Assembly (NCBI GenBank): GCA_028023455.1
Contig: JAQFVV010012435.1
Location: forward strand, 1,238,001 to 1,302,000
DNA length: 64,000 bases
Source: Epiperipatus broadwayi
Taxonomy: Eukaryota > Onychophora > Udeonychophora > Euonychophora > Peripatidae
Reading direction: 5' to 3'
The stretch's first letter is position 1, and each line of letters begins with the position of its first letter. Below the pieces are notes generated by a model. That model was not told the origin of the DNA. It made no database searches and was given only the letters and a program-made list of their open reading frames with translations. Both the position numbers and the translations under genes were made by a program. Shown here piece by piece: positions 10,668 to 22,262 of this stretch.

Positions 10668-10866
10668 TGAACATCACATGACTACTATCTCTTATGCTTG
10701 TGTATAACTGTTGTTAAAACAGGCAAAACTCACTATACGTATAGCCACACAGGATATTGGATGAGTAGGCACTAGATGGGGATTTATGCACTAGCCTTCT
10801 GGCATCCATTGATTACTCTAGCTTGCTGTGTGTGGCAATACATATAGTGAGTTTTGCCTGTTTTAA
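10668..10866. repeat. Family X copy, short palindrome
   Basis: The arms AAAACAGGCAAAACTCACTA (about 10717) and its complement (about 10842-10862) flank a deleted X core. Upstream, 'CATCACATGACTACTATCTC' is the outer arm seen at 9888. One half of the palindrome has lost most of the body. Confidence 0.55.
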
Positions 10867-11648
10867 TATCTATATGCATACTTACATTTTTTAAAATCAA
10901 AAGATAAATTTGCTATGCTATTCTTTTAACAGTTATTTCTAGAATCTAATTCAAATATCATGAGATAAGATTTTACTTAGTATTAAGGCAACCAGATAGA
11001 AATGATAAATGATTACCAAGTTGGTGAATGGGCATGTAGCTGTTATTAGGTAGATGTCAAAGTTCTAGGTTGGCCAATAAATGTTGACAAGCCTTTATTT
11101 TATGGACGCTAAGTCTTTAATGGTGTAAGTTATTTTTTATTGCTTTATGATTTCATGAATGATCAACTGTAGCTATATAGAAAGCATATTATTTTTTAAA
11201 AAATAATTTTCAAAATTACAGAGTATTGATGAAATGCAAAAAAACAAAACAAAACACATTATCTATTGCTTATGTTGTTTGTTTACGGAAACATCTTCAA
11301 AGAAATATAGATGGGATGTGACACTAGTTGATACTATTAGGAAGAAATTTTTAAACAGATACTTCTTGTGTGTAATGGAGTTGAGATGAGAGGTACTCTG
11401 ATAAAAAAACAAAAATAAAAAAAATCAAAGATGTGACTTAGCTTTTAACATAACTCTTATTGTCCATCATCAAACTGGAATAAGCTGATAGGCTGTCAAA
11501 TTGAATAGGTGGGTAACTCTTGCATATTTAATAGAGTTAAAATAAATCCATTTCTTCTTAATTGGAGCTATATGTGCTGAAGTAAAACATCTGATGTAGG
11601 AAATTCTAAAATGAGCATTAATTTTCAGGAAAATGAACTAACAAAAAG

Positions 11649-11918
11649 ATGCGGCAGCCTCGCAAGCTTAATGGCATGGCCCTTCATTTATTATCAGCTT
11701 TCTATGTCCAGAGGGCACATAACTTTATTCACAGTTTGACACTATCTTTTGATTATGAGGAAGTCACAAGACTTGTTCCTCCCACAGATCGTCTGCCAAC
11801 TAAGCAGGATTGGATCTCAATGCTGGTTAATTCCCTGAGAAAGCTGACACATCCGACTAAATTATCATTTGATCAAAAAGTCAAAGTATGGGAAGCATAT
11901 CACCTGCTTAATCTGTAA
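11649..11918 (+). pseudogene. LINE-like polyprotein fragment, upstream of foldback insertion
   Basis: An 89-residue open frame rich in charged residues (…PTKQDWISMLVNSLRKL…) runs straight to the edge of the foldback element. I do not recognise a domain in it. I place it with the fragment at 13447-14038 because both lie on the same strand, abut the two ends of the insertion, and the second half reads as the C-terminal part of a non-LTR retrotransposon protein. The AUG at 11649 is not necessarily the true start. Confidence 0.4.
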
Positions 11919-12013
11919 TATCTGCACTTACGACTGTCCCAAGGTTATAACTGCAAGTCATACTGTGCAGTCAGCAAATAACGTTATCAATTCCCACGCT
12001 GTTCTTTTCCAAT

Positions 12014-12205
12014 GTAGCTCTCCAACGAATTGGTCTGCCACGAAGCTCTCCAAACGAATTGGTCTGCAACGAAGCTCTCCAATGAATTGGTCTGCAACGA
12101 AGCTCAGCCACAGATGCTCTCCCACGAATGGTCTGCACCGACTGCCCTCCAATGAATGGTCTGCAAGCGGATGCTCTCCAAAGGCATGGTCTGCAACTTG
12201 CTACT
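12014..12205 (+). repeat. Tandem ~28-bp units in left foldback arm
   Basis: About six to seven units share 'CTCTCCAANGAATTGGTCTG'. The units become shorter and more diverged toward 12200. The mirror array is in the right arm. Confidence 0.7.
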
Positions 12206-13159
12206 GCGTGACTGCTCTCTACTACTCTCTATATTACACTGCCTAGTTATTCCTCAGTGTTGCTATCGCTCTCTGACAATTGCAACAATCAATCAATGCA
12301 CTGACCAATAGAGTAACGCCTCTTATCTAGAAATATTTGTAATCAGCAAATATTTCTAGGAATTGTCGATCGCCATCACGTCAATGCACTAATTAAATTC
12401 CTCAGCTATCAGAGCACGATCTAAAAACAGCCTTACGAATAAATCTAGTTTTTTCTGGAGTGCACAAAAATGTCTGCCATTTTTACAAATACTACACCTC
12501 CCTCCACTCCAGAAAAACCCTTGTTGCAATTCCTTGATGTTTTCTTTTTCTATTCCTACTTGGGCGAAACATATTTCCTGTTATTTCCAAACTTACAGCG
12601 ATGTTATATCACGTAGACTTGCTATTCACTTCCGTTATTAACGTTACTAACTGGGATTTCCATTTTCACCAGGTTTCTCCGTCTAACTTATTCGCTACTT
12701 ACAGGTTCCAAATGCAACTGCGCCAATGTTATATCCGCACTTACGACTGTGCCAAGGTTATAACTGCAAGTCATACTGTGTGGTCAGCAAATAATGTTAT
12801 ACAATTCCCACGCTGTTCTTTTCCAACGAAGCTCTCCAACAAATTGGTCTGCCACAAAGCTGGAGGGAGGAGTGTAGTGTTTGTAAAAATGGCAGACATT
12901 TTTGTGCACTCCAGAAAAAACTAGATTTATTCGTAAGGCTGTTTTTAGATCACGCTCTGATAGCTGAGGAATTTAATTAGTGCATTGACGTGATGGCGAT
13001 CGACAATTCCTAGAAATATTTGCTGATTACAAATATTTCTAGATAAGAGGCATTACTCTATTGGTCAGTGCATTGATTGATTGTTGCAGTTGTCAGAGAG
13101 CGATAGGAACACTGGGGAATAACTAGGCAGTGTAACATAGAGAGTAGTAGAGAGCAGTC

Positions 13160-13360
13160 ACGCAGTAGCAAGTTGCAGACCATGCGTTTGGAGAGCATCC
13201 GCTTGCAGACCATTCATTGGAGAGCAGTCAGTGCAGACCATTCGTGGGAGAGCATCCGTGGCTGAGCTTCGTTGCAGACCAATTCATTGGAGAGCTTCGT
13301 TGCAGACCAATTCGTTTGGAGAGCCTCGTGACAGACCAATTCGTTGGAGAGCTTCGTTGG
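13160..13360 (-). repeat. Tandem ~28-bp units in right foldback arm
   Basis: This is the inverted counterpart of the array at 12014-12205, read as 'GCAGACCAATTCGTTGGAGA' repeated with the same order of truncated units. That preserved order shows the arms were copied as a whole. Confidence 0.7.
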
Positions 13361-13446
13361 AAAAGAACAGCGTGGGAATTGTATAACGTTATTTGCTGAC
13401 CGCACAGTATGACTTGCAGTTATAACCTTGGCACAGTCGTAAGTGC

Positions 13447-14140
13447 GAATATTACATAACCCAGAATTACAAATTATTTATAGCAAATTAAACATAACAA
13501 ATCAAAAGTTGATATCAAATTCTAGGTTTTGGGGCATTGATCCCAAATATCTGAACATTACTATCAAATATAATGTGGCTGCATTGCCCACAAAGTGGTT
13601 TCTAGTATATAAGAGAGGTTTCACTAAGTTTGAACCTACTTGCCAATTGTGTAAACATAGTGAAGAAACTATAGATCATCCAATTAACAATTGCATCAGA
13701 CTAACAAAAATAAGAAAAATAATCGTCACTCACTTAAAAATTGGTCTACATGTAGTCATCACCTTTATCGAGGATTGTGTAAACTCCAGGTCTTCTCAAG
13801 GATTAGAATTTCAATATTTATAGTACCTACAATGTGGGCTGTTTGCTATAAATTGGTCTTTGGGGCATCAGAACAAGAAGAGGAGCTCTTCTTTCTCAGG
13901 ACAATGTATAAAATCAAAACAAGAGATGACCTTCACTCCTTTAAGAAATTATTTGAAGACACTTGGTCCCTTTTTGATGTTCCCAATTTAGACTTATCAA
14001 GAGCGGGCAAAGCGATATCACAGCTCAAATGTTCATAACTCATTATCAATATTTGTAAATTTCTTTTTCACACTTGTTTTTTTCAATGTTGATTAACACA
14101 GTCCTACTGTATTACTAGTTTTTTTTTCACAATAAAAATT
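13447..14140 (+). pseudogene. LINE-like C-terminal region with CCHC zinc knuckle
   Basis: The frame from 13443 contains CQLCKHSEETIDHPINNC, a C-x2-C-x8-H-x4-C pattern typical of the C-terminal zinc knuckle after LINE reverse transcriptases. After a frameshift near 13790 the reading continues to 14038 (…LFFLRTMYKIKTRDDLHSF…). An AATAAA at about 14130 and an A-rich run close the element, as expected for a LINE 3' end. The first codons of the frame belong to the foldback end. The reverse transcriptase itself is not visible, so the LINE clade stays open. Confidence 0.5.
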
Positions 14141-14426
14141 TTATTTTTTTAAAAAAAATTTCTAATTAAAATTTTTATTATTGCTGATTAAAACTTAGAC
14201 ATGTTATTATTTTTTGATATCTTCTATTACTCTTTAGTGATCAAAGTAAAGATATTATTTGGAATCAAATGTTTGTAGCTACTTGTTGTTTAAACAATAC
14301 ACTTCAATGATAAATTTCAGAGCTATATATCCATGAAATATATATTACTTAGTTGTATCTGTTGTCCAAACATCATATGATCATCTTAGTAACAGGTTTT
14401 GATTATTTTATTCATAAAATAGTTAC

Positions 14427-15450
14427 AACTCAAGTTAGAAAAAACAAAAAATACTTAATTGTAATTATTAATTAGAGAAAATATAACTTACTATTAAAAA
14501 TTTTCGGCTGAACGTTTTCGAGGAACCATGCCTCATACTCATAGCCTTCATGAAAAGTGTAATAAATATATGAAAATGTAAATATTCAAATAAGCTACTG
14601 TTACGTAGCCCATTTTTTTGAGATCTCGAAGCATATGTCCTTTCTGTTAATGGCATGGATGTCTCTGTTAATATAGAATGCCTCCTTTATTTTTCTCCTG
14701 TAATCATTTGACTCTGAACATAAAATAATGGAGTTGGCAGGTATGAAGTTGTGCCCAGATTGTTTACTATGTTCGAAAAATACAGAGGATGTGTTGCTGT
14801 TCGTTTGAGCTCTGTTGAATGTGTAACGATGTTGAGCCAATCTGGTATTAATTGTGGCTTTCGTTTCCCCATAATATGTAGCGTGGCATCCGGCTTGAGG
14901 GCAGGAAATAGAGTACACCACGTGTGGGGTGAGCGATCGATCAATGTAGTCTTTAGAGTTATTGATCAACCTATTGGAATTGGGTGGAGTTCTGAATATT
15001 ATGTTGAATTTATTGTTTAAAGTTTTCGTTAGTTTGCTGGATATTTTAGGGATGTAGGGGATTGTTATTCTAGGTAGATTAGTGCGAGGTAATTTATTGT
15101 TTATTGTACTATTAAATTTCATGATTTTCTTTTTAATGGTTTTATATTTGAATCCTGCTGCCAATAGATCTTTAGTATAATTGTTTATATTTTCCTTCCT
15201 ATGTGCTTCGTATTTACACAGATGAAAGTTTCTAAACAAAAATGCATTAAGACCTGCAAATTTGTGCTATGCGGGTGAGTTAGAGTTAGGGTGGATACAG
15301 CTGCGAATTTCAAATGGTTTAACAATCATTTTGTAATCTATTGAGTGGTGATTTCTCGATAAAGAGAGGTCGAGATATTTGAGTTCTTTATTATTTTCAT
15401 ATGTGATAGTGAATGATAGTAAGTTATATTTTCTCTAACTCAAGTTAGAA
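14427..15450 (-). mobile_element. Penelope-like element, 5'-truncated, with 14-bp TSD and inverted repeats
   Basis: The direct repeat AACTCAAGTTAGAA lies at 14427-14440 and 15437-15450. Just inside, AGAGAAAATATAACTTACTAT (14474-14494) is a perfect 21-bp inverted match of 15416-15436. The minus strand encodes the end of a PLE reverse transcriptase and a GIY-YIG endonuclease. Inverted repeats, partial copies and target duplications of this size fit PLE integration. This is the best-defined retroelement insertion in the window. Confidence 0.8.
14601..15405 (-). pseudogene. Penelope-like RT C-terminus + GIY-YIG endonuclease
   Basis: The enzyme would nick target DNA and prime reverse transcription. 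Upstream (about 15390-15345) the frame reads ITYENNKELKYLDLSLSR, the typical end of the PLE reverse transcriptase. It then crosses an in-frame TAG (15267-15269, between PA and HKFAGLNAFLF). The rest is open for 212 codons. GIY-YIG signs, counting from the TTG at 15239: HVVYSI (106-111), Cys113 and Cys118, TYYGET (121-126), Arg133, His137, FFEHSKQSGH (154-163) and KEAFYI (185-190). The usual IG of YIG reads YG here. There is no true start: the open frame begins at TTG and the 5' part of the gene is missing. It is an inactive fragment unless the stop is a sequencing error. Confidence 0.8.
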
Positions 15451-15736
15451 TAACATTGAATTTCATAAATTTATATTTGTATATATATCTTTTCGCTCAG
15501 CTTTAAATAAATTTTCTTTATTAGAAATTCAAACCTGTTTTGCTGTTAAATTTTTTGGATCATCACAAATATAAATTGAATAAAATTTGTAATCTCTGTA
15601 AAAAATCTCTAAAATAAAGAATACATTTTAGATATTAATTTTTTTTTTTTAAAAAGAAAAAGAAAGGTTGCAGTTTTTTTAAACTATATTTTTGCAAAAT
15701 TTCCAATATCTTATATATTTTTTTATTTAATTAACA

Positions 15737-15941
15737 CAAAAAAGTGAAGCTTAGTATTATCATAAGAATATCAGGCATAGCGCTTTCAGGGAATTTAGGT
15801 CTCCATATTCATAGCCTATCTTGGGAGTTTCGGCTTACATTGAGATTTTAAGTGAAGTTTGGCTATGAATATGGAGACCTAAGTTTCCCAAAAGCACTAA
15901 GCCTGATAATTCTTATAATAATACTATGCTTCACTTTTTTG
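15737..15941. repeat. Hairpin repeat, ~85-bp arms
   Basis: The left arm begins CAAAAAAGTGAAGCTTAGTA (15737) and ends at 'CATATTCATAGCC' (about 15823). The right arm is the imperfect complement (about 15856-15941). A ~32 bp loop contains GGGAGTTTCGGC. I find no second copy in this window and no coding sequence. It may be a solo foldback or MITE-type element. Confidence 0.6.
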
Positions 15942-16292
15942 CCTAAAGCTCAATTTAAAACTTAGCATTTCTCGAAGGTGAAGTAAAAACAAGGATTTTA
16001 TTTAATTAATTAAAGTAGAATTTTATTACTGTAAAATAAATTTATTTATTGATAAAAAATAAATTCAAATTATGCTAATAAGTTGAGAAAAAGATTTATA
16101 TATGTGTATATACAAATCATTTCTTTCACTCTCATTCAATTTGTATATAATGAATAATTAAATGTTAAAACATTTAACAACTAAACAGGTTTGGGTTTGA
16201 ATACAAAATAATTTATTTAAAGCTAAATGCTTTCGATACTAGTATCATAATCATAACATAATAAAAAGGGAAATTGTCATCCATAAATAATG

Positions 16293-16721
16293 TAAGTTTT
16301 GAATAAACAAGGCAAAACTCTCCATACAGTAGTGCCACCCTGTGCCAAACAGAGTAATCAATGGATACCAGAAGGTTTGTGCATAAAATCCCTATCTAGT
16401 GCCTACTCATCCAATATCCCCAGACTAGTTTCTGGCTTATGGCCTTTATCAATGAAGAGCCTTGGATCTGAGAGCACTGCACCTAGATCTTAGATCCAAG
16501 GCTCCTCACTGACGAAGGCCTCAAGCCAGAAACTAGTCTGAGGATATTGGATGAGTAAGCACTAGATAGGGATTTTATGCACAAAGCCTTCTGGCATCCA
16601 TTGATTACTCTGGTTGGCACAAGGCGGTACTACTGTATGGAGAGTTTTGTCTTGTTTAATAACAATTATGGGCTAGGATAAGAGATGGTGATCATGTGAT
16701 GTTTAGTGGTTTAAGTTTTGA
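16293..16721. repeat. Family X palindrome (two inverted copies)
   Basis: Two X cores meet tail to tail near 16495 (TAGATCTTAGATCCAAGG). The outer right end carries the arm 'AATTATGGGCTAGGATAAGAG...GATCATGTGATG'. The direct repeat TAAGTTTTGA at 16293-16302 and 16712-16721 may be the target duplication. The 64-residue frame inside is not a gene. It sits directly against the 3' end of PLE copy 2. Confidence 0.65.
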
Positions 16722-17800
16722 CTACTAAATTGGATCCATTTAAAGGTGAATTTGCATGCTATTGAGAAGTGAGGGGGGCTATAAACACCTTTTTGTAGAG
16801 AGGGGTGTTGAAGTCTTTTATTAATGGCATGGATATCTTTGGTGGATTGACAAAGCCTCCTTTACCTTTCTCTTTTTATCATGCTTTGAACAAATAGTAT
16901 TGGCTATGGAAAAATCAAAATTATGATCAGACAGCAATTCATGATAGAGGAAAAGAGAAGAATATCCAGTGCTTTTCTTAGCATATTTATATAAATAATT
17001 GTATTGGGCGAGTTTAGTGACCAAGTTGGCACAGGTTTCCCATAGTATGCCTTTAAACAAATAGTGTCAGTTGATCTTATAAACAATTTTATATGCAGCT
17101 TCTTTGGGGATTTTATTTTTTGAGTTTGTTAAGAGACAAAGATGAAAGTAAAATGAAGTTGCATTTATCAAAACAAATGTTTTTTTAAACTTATTTGCAA
17201 CTTTCGAGACATAGGGAAAACTAAACCATTTTTTATGATTGGAAGGGGGGAGGTGATTGTAGGATGAGATTTTATTGTAAAAGTTATTTTTGTGATTGCA
17301 TTCTATGTTGATGAAATCAATAATAAATAATACATTTTGTTTCCGATCAGTCTCAAATTTGCATAGGTTAAGGTTTCTATGAAGAATGTTTTTAGGCCTG
17401 AATATTTATGAGTGCAAAGAGTATTGGAGTTCAAATATATAGTCTCTCTGATGCTGAAGTTTTAAAAACCATTTAATATCCAGGTCAAGGCATTTTAAAT
17501 TGTGAAGAGTTATCTTTGGACTCGATGGACCAGGTAAGAGAGGTTGAGTATGTCAACTCAATATGAATTTGGTGAATTGAATCTTCATTACCACAAATGA
17601 AGGTGTCATCAATATATGATGTTCAGATTTAGGGATGATTAAGCTGTCAAAGTTTGAAAGGTAGAGGCTACATATGTCTCCACTGAAAGTAAGGCCCATA
17701 GGCCACCTTAGTTCATTTTATAAGTTTTGTGATTAATAGATGCAATGATGTCATCAGTGATCCAATTCAAAGTTTCAATTATGAAGTTTTTTTGTGGATT
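16722..17800 (-). pseudogene. Penelope-like element copy 2, RT + GIY-YIG, frameshifted
   Basis: On the minus strand, PMGLTFSGDICSLYLSNFDS (about 17710-17650) and, one frame over, YIDDTF (17616-17599) match the PLE reverse-transcriptase core, with the two catalytic aspartates of the YxDD box intact. Next come SPNTIIY-type and ETCANLVTKLAQYN residues (about 17040-17000) of the GIY-YIG region, then HDKKRKVKEALSIHQ (about 16875-16830) matching the end of copy 1. At least three frameshifts and several stops make it dead. It differs clearly from copy 1, so two PLE lineages or ages are present. Confidence 0.7.
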
Positions 17801-17829
17801 CATGATAAATATATTCAGTTTTATGGAAG

Positions 17830-19785
17830 CTCTATGCACAAACAAACGTAAATGCATGAAGTAATTTAATAATTATACAGAAATAGGGCAATTATAATGT
17901 ACATTTTTATAATATACCATTTACTATCTCTCTACAAAATCCCTATATATTTTATTGGAATTATAGCTATATACTATATGTACTGCAATATATAAAAAAA
18001 ATAGATAGTTTTATTAGCCTTCTGGGTACTGAATTTCTTATTATTGGACTGCATTTGTCCATATTACACATCATCAGCATCAGTTTCAAAACCAGTAATG
18101 TTAAAACTGTTCTTGTAATAAAATGTTTATCTTTTACATATTTAATTCCATCTTTTATTTTTCATTTTGTAAAAATTGTTGTCATGCCTTTTTTTACTTT
18201 CAATTCTAATTGTAATGATGTTGGAAGGTATTGATATATCTTTCATTGATCTTAAATCCACAATTGTCTTTATTTAATGTGACTTCTTTCTTTACATTTC
18301 AATAATAGTTGACCGAGGAAGATGACAATTCAATATGCAACATGCCTAATTTTTATCCAAATGTGAAATCAGTCTGTTTCCCCATAATGGATTTTAACCA
18401 TAGTTATTAGATATTTATTCTAAGAATATTGATATGCCTTCAAAAGTCCATTTTATAAGAAGATTTTAGGATTTGTCAGGCTCAAATAAATCACAAGTTT
18501 CTTTGTAATCAAAGACATGATGAATTCTTTTTGGTAGTCTCTGACTATTTAATTGTTTAATGTAGATCAGAATTTATATCAATTGGTTGCTTTTTCAAAG
18601 TAAGATTGGGTAATTTTATCTGCATATTATTATGTGAGAGATTTGTGTAATAGTTTGTACACAGTGTTAAAATGTTTTTCATTATAATAATCAAATGATT
18701 AGTTATTAAGAAATCGTTATCACTTTTTAAATTTTGTCTTCTTTGCATTGCAATTATTGTATTTCATAACAACATCCAGTGTGATTATATTGATTTAAAG
18801 TTTCAACTTTATCTCTTTTATTCTAATCTATAGTTCATCTGGGTTTATACCTAAAAGTTTAAATTTATTTCTGGTGTGATTTATAATAACAGTAGGTATG
18901 CTCTCAATGTTATATATATATAAGATTAGATGTACTTAAGGAATTAACATGTTAAAAAATTATTAGGTAAAATGAAATAAAGATAACTATATAAAGATTA
19001 ATTGAAAGTGGACCTTGAAAATATAGGAATGATATTTAGGTATGATATATAGATGTAAAGAAATTTGACTCCTAGAATGAATAAATATTTACAAAGGTGA
19101 TTATAATGAGTATTGATGAAAGTCACCTCATAATTTGTTTCATGTTTTACTACTGGCTATGATTGATTCATCACAGGATTCTAAAAAACTAACATATTTG
19201 ATTCATCAAGTATTTACAGGAATTTCCTTGAGTTTAATTGTTGCCTCTAACAGGTGAAAAAAGGATTGGCAATAAAGAGGTAATTTATTAGTTATTCATT
19301 CTGCTCTTCTCCCAAATCTATATTGCCTGTTGGAATTTTCTTTCTTCCCATTTCTAACTTTGATTTTACAATCACTGACCAGTAAATATGCAACTTTGCT
19401 TTCGGGTTTTGTCAGTTTCTTTGCTTATTCTTAATGATTTGCAAACAGATTTACATCAGAGTAATGGTATCCAAAAAAGCATATTGATATTAATTGATTT
19501 TCCACAATATATTAAAAAATAATGTATGATTAGTTACTTGGGATGTTACATGATATTCAAGTACCAGAAGTGAGAATTTGATCTTGATCTTAGAAACTTT
19601 AGTTTCCAGAATCCATACATTTACCAATGTATTAAATTGCACAATGAAAACTTTGTCACTTTTTATCCTGTACTGTAAACAATATGTTCTAATTCAGACC
19701 ATTTTGCTTTCCTTGTTACTAAGATATTAATTAATGCACAGGTGATCCATTTTTTATCTTTAACATATCAAGCTTTTTTAAATCT
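17830..19785. other. Long AT-rich stretch, no recognised gene
   Basis: The minus strand from about 18900 to 18450 has a faintly protein-like texture (…FKLLGINPDEL…; a 63-residue frame at 18557-18748) and could be the decayed N-terminal part of PLE copy 2. I cannot support that with a motif. The rest holds only AT-rich sequence. Confidence 0.3.
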
Positions 19786-19789
19786 ATAT

Positions 19790-20215
19790 TACACAATATA
19801 TTACGGGAGAACTTTCTAAATGCACAATTTATGATAGACCCCATTTATGTTATAAGGATTATCTCAAGACTTTCTGAAGAAATACTATGTTGAGTGATTG
19901 GAAGATATGGTAGAGAATAGAATACATTGTAGAGCTGTAATTAGACATGGTATTGATGTATCTTAAAAAGGTTTCTGCAGAGGAAATTAAAAGACAACAT
20001 TGTAAAATATCACACAAACAGAAAAATGGGCTAGCATGTTCGAAATATGGACCTATTTGCGATTCATAGATTGGTTCGTATAGTCATCACAAAACTGATC
20101 TCTAGAACATTTTGTTTTTGGAGTTGGAATGACCATATTCATAACAATAAAGTTTTCTTATATAAATGGTATAAGAGAAACCAAGGATTTTTCTACCAGC
20201 CTATGATACAATTAG
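19790..20215 (+). pseudogene. LINE ORF2 C-terminal tail with zinc-finger-like end
   Basis: Shifting frames give YKDYLK (about 19848), ENRIHCRAVIRHGID (about 19913-19955), the 'AEEIKRQHCKIS'-type block (about 19980-20010), CSKYGPICDS (20037-20066) and, after a stop, IGSYSHHKTDL (20068-20100). The order CxxC-(I/V)C-S-R-I-G-L-x-S-H is the known tail of a widespread invertebrate endonuclease-reverse-transcriptase LINE. The same tail occurs at 40680-41268. The downstream 'GAGTTGGAATGACCATA' is shared with that copy. Stops and frameshifts show decay. Confidence 0.6.
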
Positions 20216-21960
20216 ATTAAAGCTAGTTGGACATTTTTTTGTTTGAATTTTCTGCATTTTTCTTTTGTTTATAGTATAATTTTTTTTTGTATCTTAATGA
20301 TTATGTTATATCAAGTTAGAATTAATTGGGTGAAAGATTGCACTTTGTTAATTTTAAATAAAAATAAATCTTTTCTAATTTTTTTTGCATCATTTACTTA
20401 TTAATATTACATAATATTTAAAAAATATAGTATCATATTCTTTTTTGATTATTTATAAAAATAATTAACAATGAAATGAATTTAAAAATAAATTGGCAGG
20501 ATTATGAAGTCTATAATTAGTAATGATAATTTATTGTTTTGTTTTAAATTTGAAATGATAGTTATTGCAAATTGAGATCTGTAAATGTTTATGAACACTG
20601 AATACTAACTGTAGAAATTAAATGTAGATTTGCTTAATCTTTTTAATGATGGTACCCCATAGGTAACATGAGATCATTTGTTTTTGATGTATTGAGTAAG
20701 AGTAATGATCTTCACAAAGCTATTAATGATTATATATATACTCAGTGGGATTCCCATGTCCACAGCATTTGTGTCCAGTCTTGTATAGGTATCCAAATTT
20801 CTTAATTAGTATCAGACTGTCATGTGGTAGACACACATACCTATATACACTATGTATATACTTATATAATACATTTTAATTTAAAGCTTATATATTCATA
20901 TTAAAACATCACCAAAAAGTCAAACTTATGAATCAATGTCTTTGTTATCTCTTTATTATAAAAAATTACGATAATTTCATCACTTAAACTTAATAAAGAT
21001 AATACTAATATTTTGTAATACATTGAGAAAGTTGCCCTTAATATTTTCCATATTTTTCCATATGTGTTAGCTGTATTAGTATTAATCTTTTAATTGATCT
21101 CTAATTTTATTTCCAATAGTTTCAGCTGAACTTGCATCTAGCTGTATTAAAGATTAAATACATTTTTGAAGAAAGCTGCAGGTTAAGCCTAAACAATTAG
21201 AAGGAAAGAAAAAAAATATTGAAAAAGTGCAAAAGAAAGAAGTAATGTTATTTATTGATTTAAAAGTAAAATTTACACTCTTTTTGATTTGTTTTTCATA
21301 CGTTGTGTTATACACATTGGAGAAAGGGAATGCACAGTTTCTTGATTGCGTTTAAATTGGTAAATTTGAAGCATATGTTTGCCTATAATGTAAAAGTATC
21401 TCCTTTCATTTTCTTGTAATGCATTGGGGTAAGCATAGAATTAAGCAGTTGCTGTGTGAATTAAAAAAATTAAAATTTAGAAAATTAAAATAAAATTTCA
21501 AATTATATTTCATTTAATATTTTTTTGAATTATGGGTAAGTGAATTAATGAATTTTGAGATATTGAATAAATGAAAGATAATCCAAGTTATTCTTACATT
21601 TAATACTGTATACAGTATTAGACTTTGATATCTTTGAAAATTTTACAAAAGCAGGTGAATAAATATCAGACACGTGATAATTTTATCTTATTATCACCTT
21701 TCACTTCACCTGGCACAAATATGATACTGTTTTATTCCGTGTCTTTCAATCTCAACTGTATTGTTGGTGACAAAGGAAACACAAAACAATATATACATTA
21801 TCAAAGAGGATTGCTTAACTTATAGTTAAAATGTGACTTGATATTTATTACTGACCAATATTAATGATAGCTTTTGTCTGATGACCCGAAAAGTTACATC
21901 GTGAAAAATTAACTAGTTAAAAAATTTACTTTTATATTGGATTTAAAACTTAAATCAAGG
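20216..21960. other. AT-rich stretch, nothing recognised
   Basis: There are short frames only. The 66-residue frame at 21625-21825 has no recognisable motif. I see no repeat shared with the rest of the window. Confidence 0.4.
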
Positions 21961-22139
21961 ACTTGATGTAGGCCAACCCACTAATCACTAAAGTGTGTTT
22001 CCCACATAGATACATTTCGTTATTTTTTCTATTAAATGTGAATTAGTATAGTTGTAGAATTACGAACTTTTGAGAGTCAAAGTTTTCTGGATCAAAACTT
22101 GATCTATATTTTCTGTAATGAGGGTGTAGGCTAATTATT

Positions 22140-22262
22140 TTCCCACTGTGTGATTTAGCCAATGGTAGAGTGACGAACTTGAGAGTTAAATTCTCTTAAA
22201 TCGAAGCTCAATCAGTCACTTCTGGTGTTTCAGTACCATATAATCTTGTGAATAATAAATGA
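22140..22262 (+). repeat. SINE family D remnant
   Basis: 'AATGGTAGAGTGACGAACTTGAGAG' is an A-box-like head, followed by a degraded B region and 'CTTGTGAATAATAAATGATTTATT', which corresponds to 'TTCTTGAGCAATAAAGCC' in better copies such as 31850-31990. Confidence 0.4.

Larger units (their letters stand above)
11923..13446. mobile_element. 1.5-kb foldback element with ~580-bp inverted arms
   Basis: The left arm (11923-12504) and right arm (12861-13446) are nearly complementary, with ends GCACTTACGACTGT... and ...CAGTCGTAAGTGC. A third, direct copy of the arm end lies at 12729-12860 inside the spacer, next to the right arm. Each arm carries tandem units of about 27-30 bp ('CTCTCCAACGAATTGG' + 'TCTGCAACGAAG'), the architecture of foldback (FB-like) transposons whose inverted ends are built of short tandem repeats. 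No transposase is visible. All open frames inside are chance frames through the repeats. The TSD is unclear: AATAT occurs on both edges. Confidence 0.75.

Noticed and set aside
11869-12246. 125-residue repetitive protein
   Set aside because: The S-P-x-N-W-S-A-T-K repeats are just a reading of the 28-bp tandem units in the foldback arm. The opposite strand and the mirror arm give similar frames.
14751-15020. Plus-strand gene opposite the PLE endonuclease
   Set aside because: The 89-residue frame is the antisense of the GIY-YIG coding region, which explains its openness.
21886-21915. Hammerhead core at CTGATGACCCGAAAAG
   Set aside because: CTGATGA is present but no stem II with a following GAAA can be formed and no closing stems were found.
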